This document shows positions 5,623-5,760 of a stretch of DNA of 5,760 nucleotides, piece by piece. The notes below the pieces were generated by a model. That model was not told the DNA's origin. It saw only the letters and a list, made by a program, of their open reading frames with translations, and did no database searches. Every line of letters begins with the position of its first letter. The first letter of the stretch is position 1. Both the position numbers and the translations under genes were made by a program. The DNA is from Kiritimatiellia bacterium (GTDB lineage Bacteria > Verrucomicrobiota > Kiritimatiellia > RFP12 > UBA1067), in the NCBI GenBank assembly GCA_017999015.1, contig JAGOBZ010000211.1, forward strand, positions 1 to 5,760. The letters run 5' to 3'.

Positions 5623-5760
5623 GGCGCACCTCCTTCACCAGCCGCTTCGCGATCCACTCAGCGACGTTTACGCATACCGCGTTGCCGAGCATCCGGTAAC
5701 GCACGGAATCAGAGAAGTCCGCCGTGTAATCGGGGCTCCACCATCGGCCAAGTTCGTCCT
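5609..5760 (-). CDS. C5-cytosine DNA methyltransferase, C-terminal end (partial, runs off window)
   Basis: The last 49 codons and the TGA of a gene that enters from the right edge. Its reading frame is fixed by codons starting at 5758. The fragment contains RYRMLGNAVCVNVAEWIAKRL, which matches conserved motif X of C5-cytosine methyltransferases (the Gly-Asn-Ala-Val signature that completes the AdoMet pocket and packs against motif I). Upstream of it, DELGRWWSPDY and FSDSVRY are also typical of this region. The enzyme would transfer a methyl group to carbon 5 of cytosine in a specific DNA site. The catalytic Pro-Cys motif and the target recognition domain lie outside the window, so specificity cannot be judged. 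The 3' end overlaps the start of the next gene by 14 bases and carries its ribosome binding site, implying coupled translation. In a phage module it most likely protects DNA from restriction. Identification rests on motif X alone but the match is good. Confidence 0.85.
   Translation of the reverse strand, partial: DELGRWWSPDYTADFSDSVRYRMLGNAVCVNVAEWIAKRLVKEVRRDQA
5629..5635 (-). promoter_or_regulatory. Shine-Dalgarno site for the 87-residue protein
   Basis: A full AAGGAGG lies six bases before the GTG at 5622. It is the strongest ribosome binding site in the window and decides a GTG start that overlaps the preceding methyltransferase gene by 14 bases. Confidence 0.75.

Noticed and set aside
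1..5760. tRNA genes, CRISPR arrays, insertion sequences, attachment sites, rho-independent terminators
   Set aside because: None was seen on either strand. Genes fill the window with no gap above about 41 bases, and no direct repeat array or terminator hairpin with a U-run was found.

Overview
The window is a compact block of minus-strand genes, read from about position 5760 down to 1, and looks like the DNA-modification and replication module of a tailed phage or prophage. Every gene is on the minus strand. Genes are packed with ATGA-type stop/start overlaps or gaps of about 40 bases, and there is no room for internal promoters or terminators. The DNA is fairly GC-rich (roughly 57-60% by eye) with GC-rich third codon positions and purine-rich Shine-Dalgarno sites, so the host is a high-GC bacterium. 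An actinobacterial host is plausible, but the sequence does not settle it. No tRNA, integrase, structural gene, CRISPR array or insertion sequence is visible.

Layout in transcription order: (1) 3' end of a C5-cytosine DNA methyltransferase (5760-5609, partial); (2) an 87-residue protein with four cysteines, function unknown (5622-5359); (3) a 74-residue zinc-ribbon protein resembling the Lar/restriction-alleviation family (5317-5093); (4) a beta-group N6-adenine/N4-cytosine DNA methyltransferase interrupted by an intein (5096-2766, intein 4808-3792); (5) an HNH endonuclease gene lying wholly inside the intein coding region but in a different reading frame (to 3887); (6) a DUF4406 protein with a C-terminal membrane segment (2769-2107); (7) an SF2 helicase (2110-464); (8) the N-terminal part of a zinc-finger, primase-like protein that runs off the window (467-1).

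The genes make sense as one early operon. Two DNA methyltransferases of different chemistry and a Lar-like protein would protect phage DNA from host restriction, and the helicase and primase would serve replication.

The most striking feature is the methyltransferase gene. Its intein has recognisable N- and C-terminal splicing blocks and sits in the conserved Tyr-Gly/Ser-Gly-Phe-Pro motif. The endonuclease that normally lies in frame between the splicing blocks is here in the +1 frame, with its own TAG stop two codons before the C-terminal splicing block. The intein frame stays open across the whole endonuclease gene. The same DNA therefore appears to encode both a low-complexity linker of about 200 residues and a double-zinc-motif HNH nuclease.
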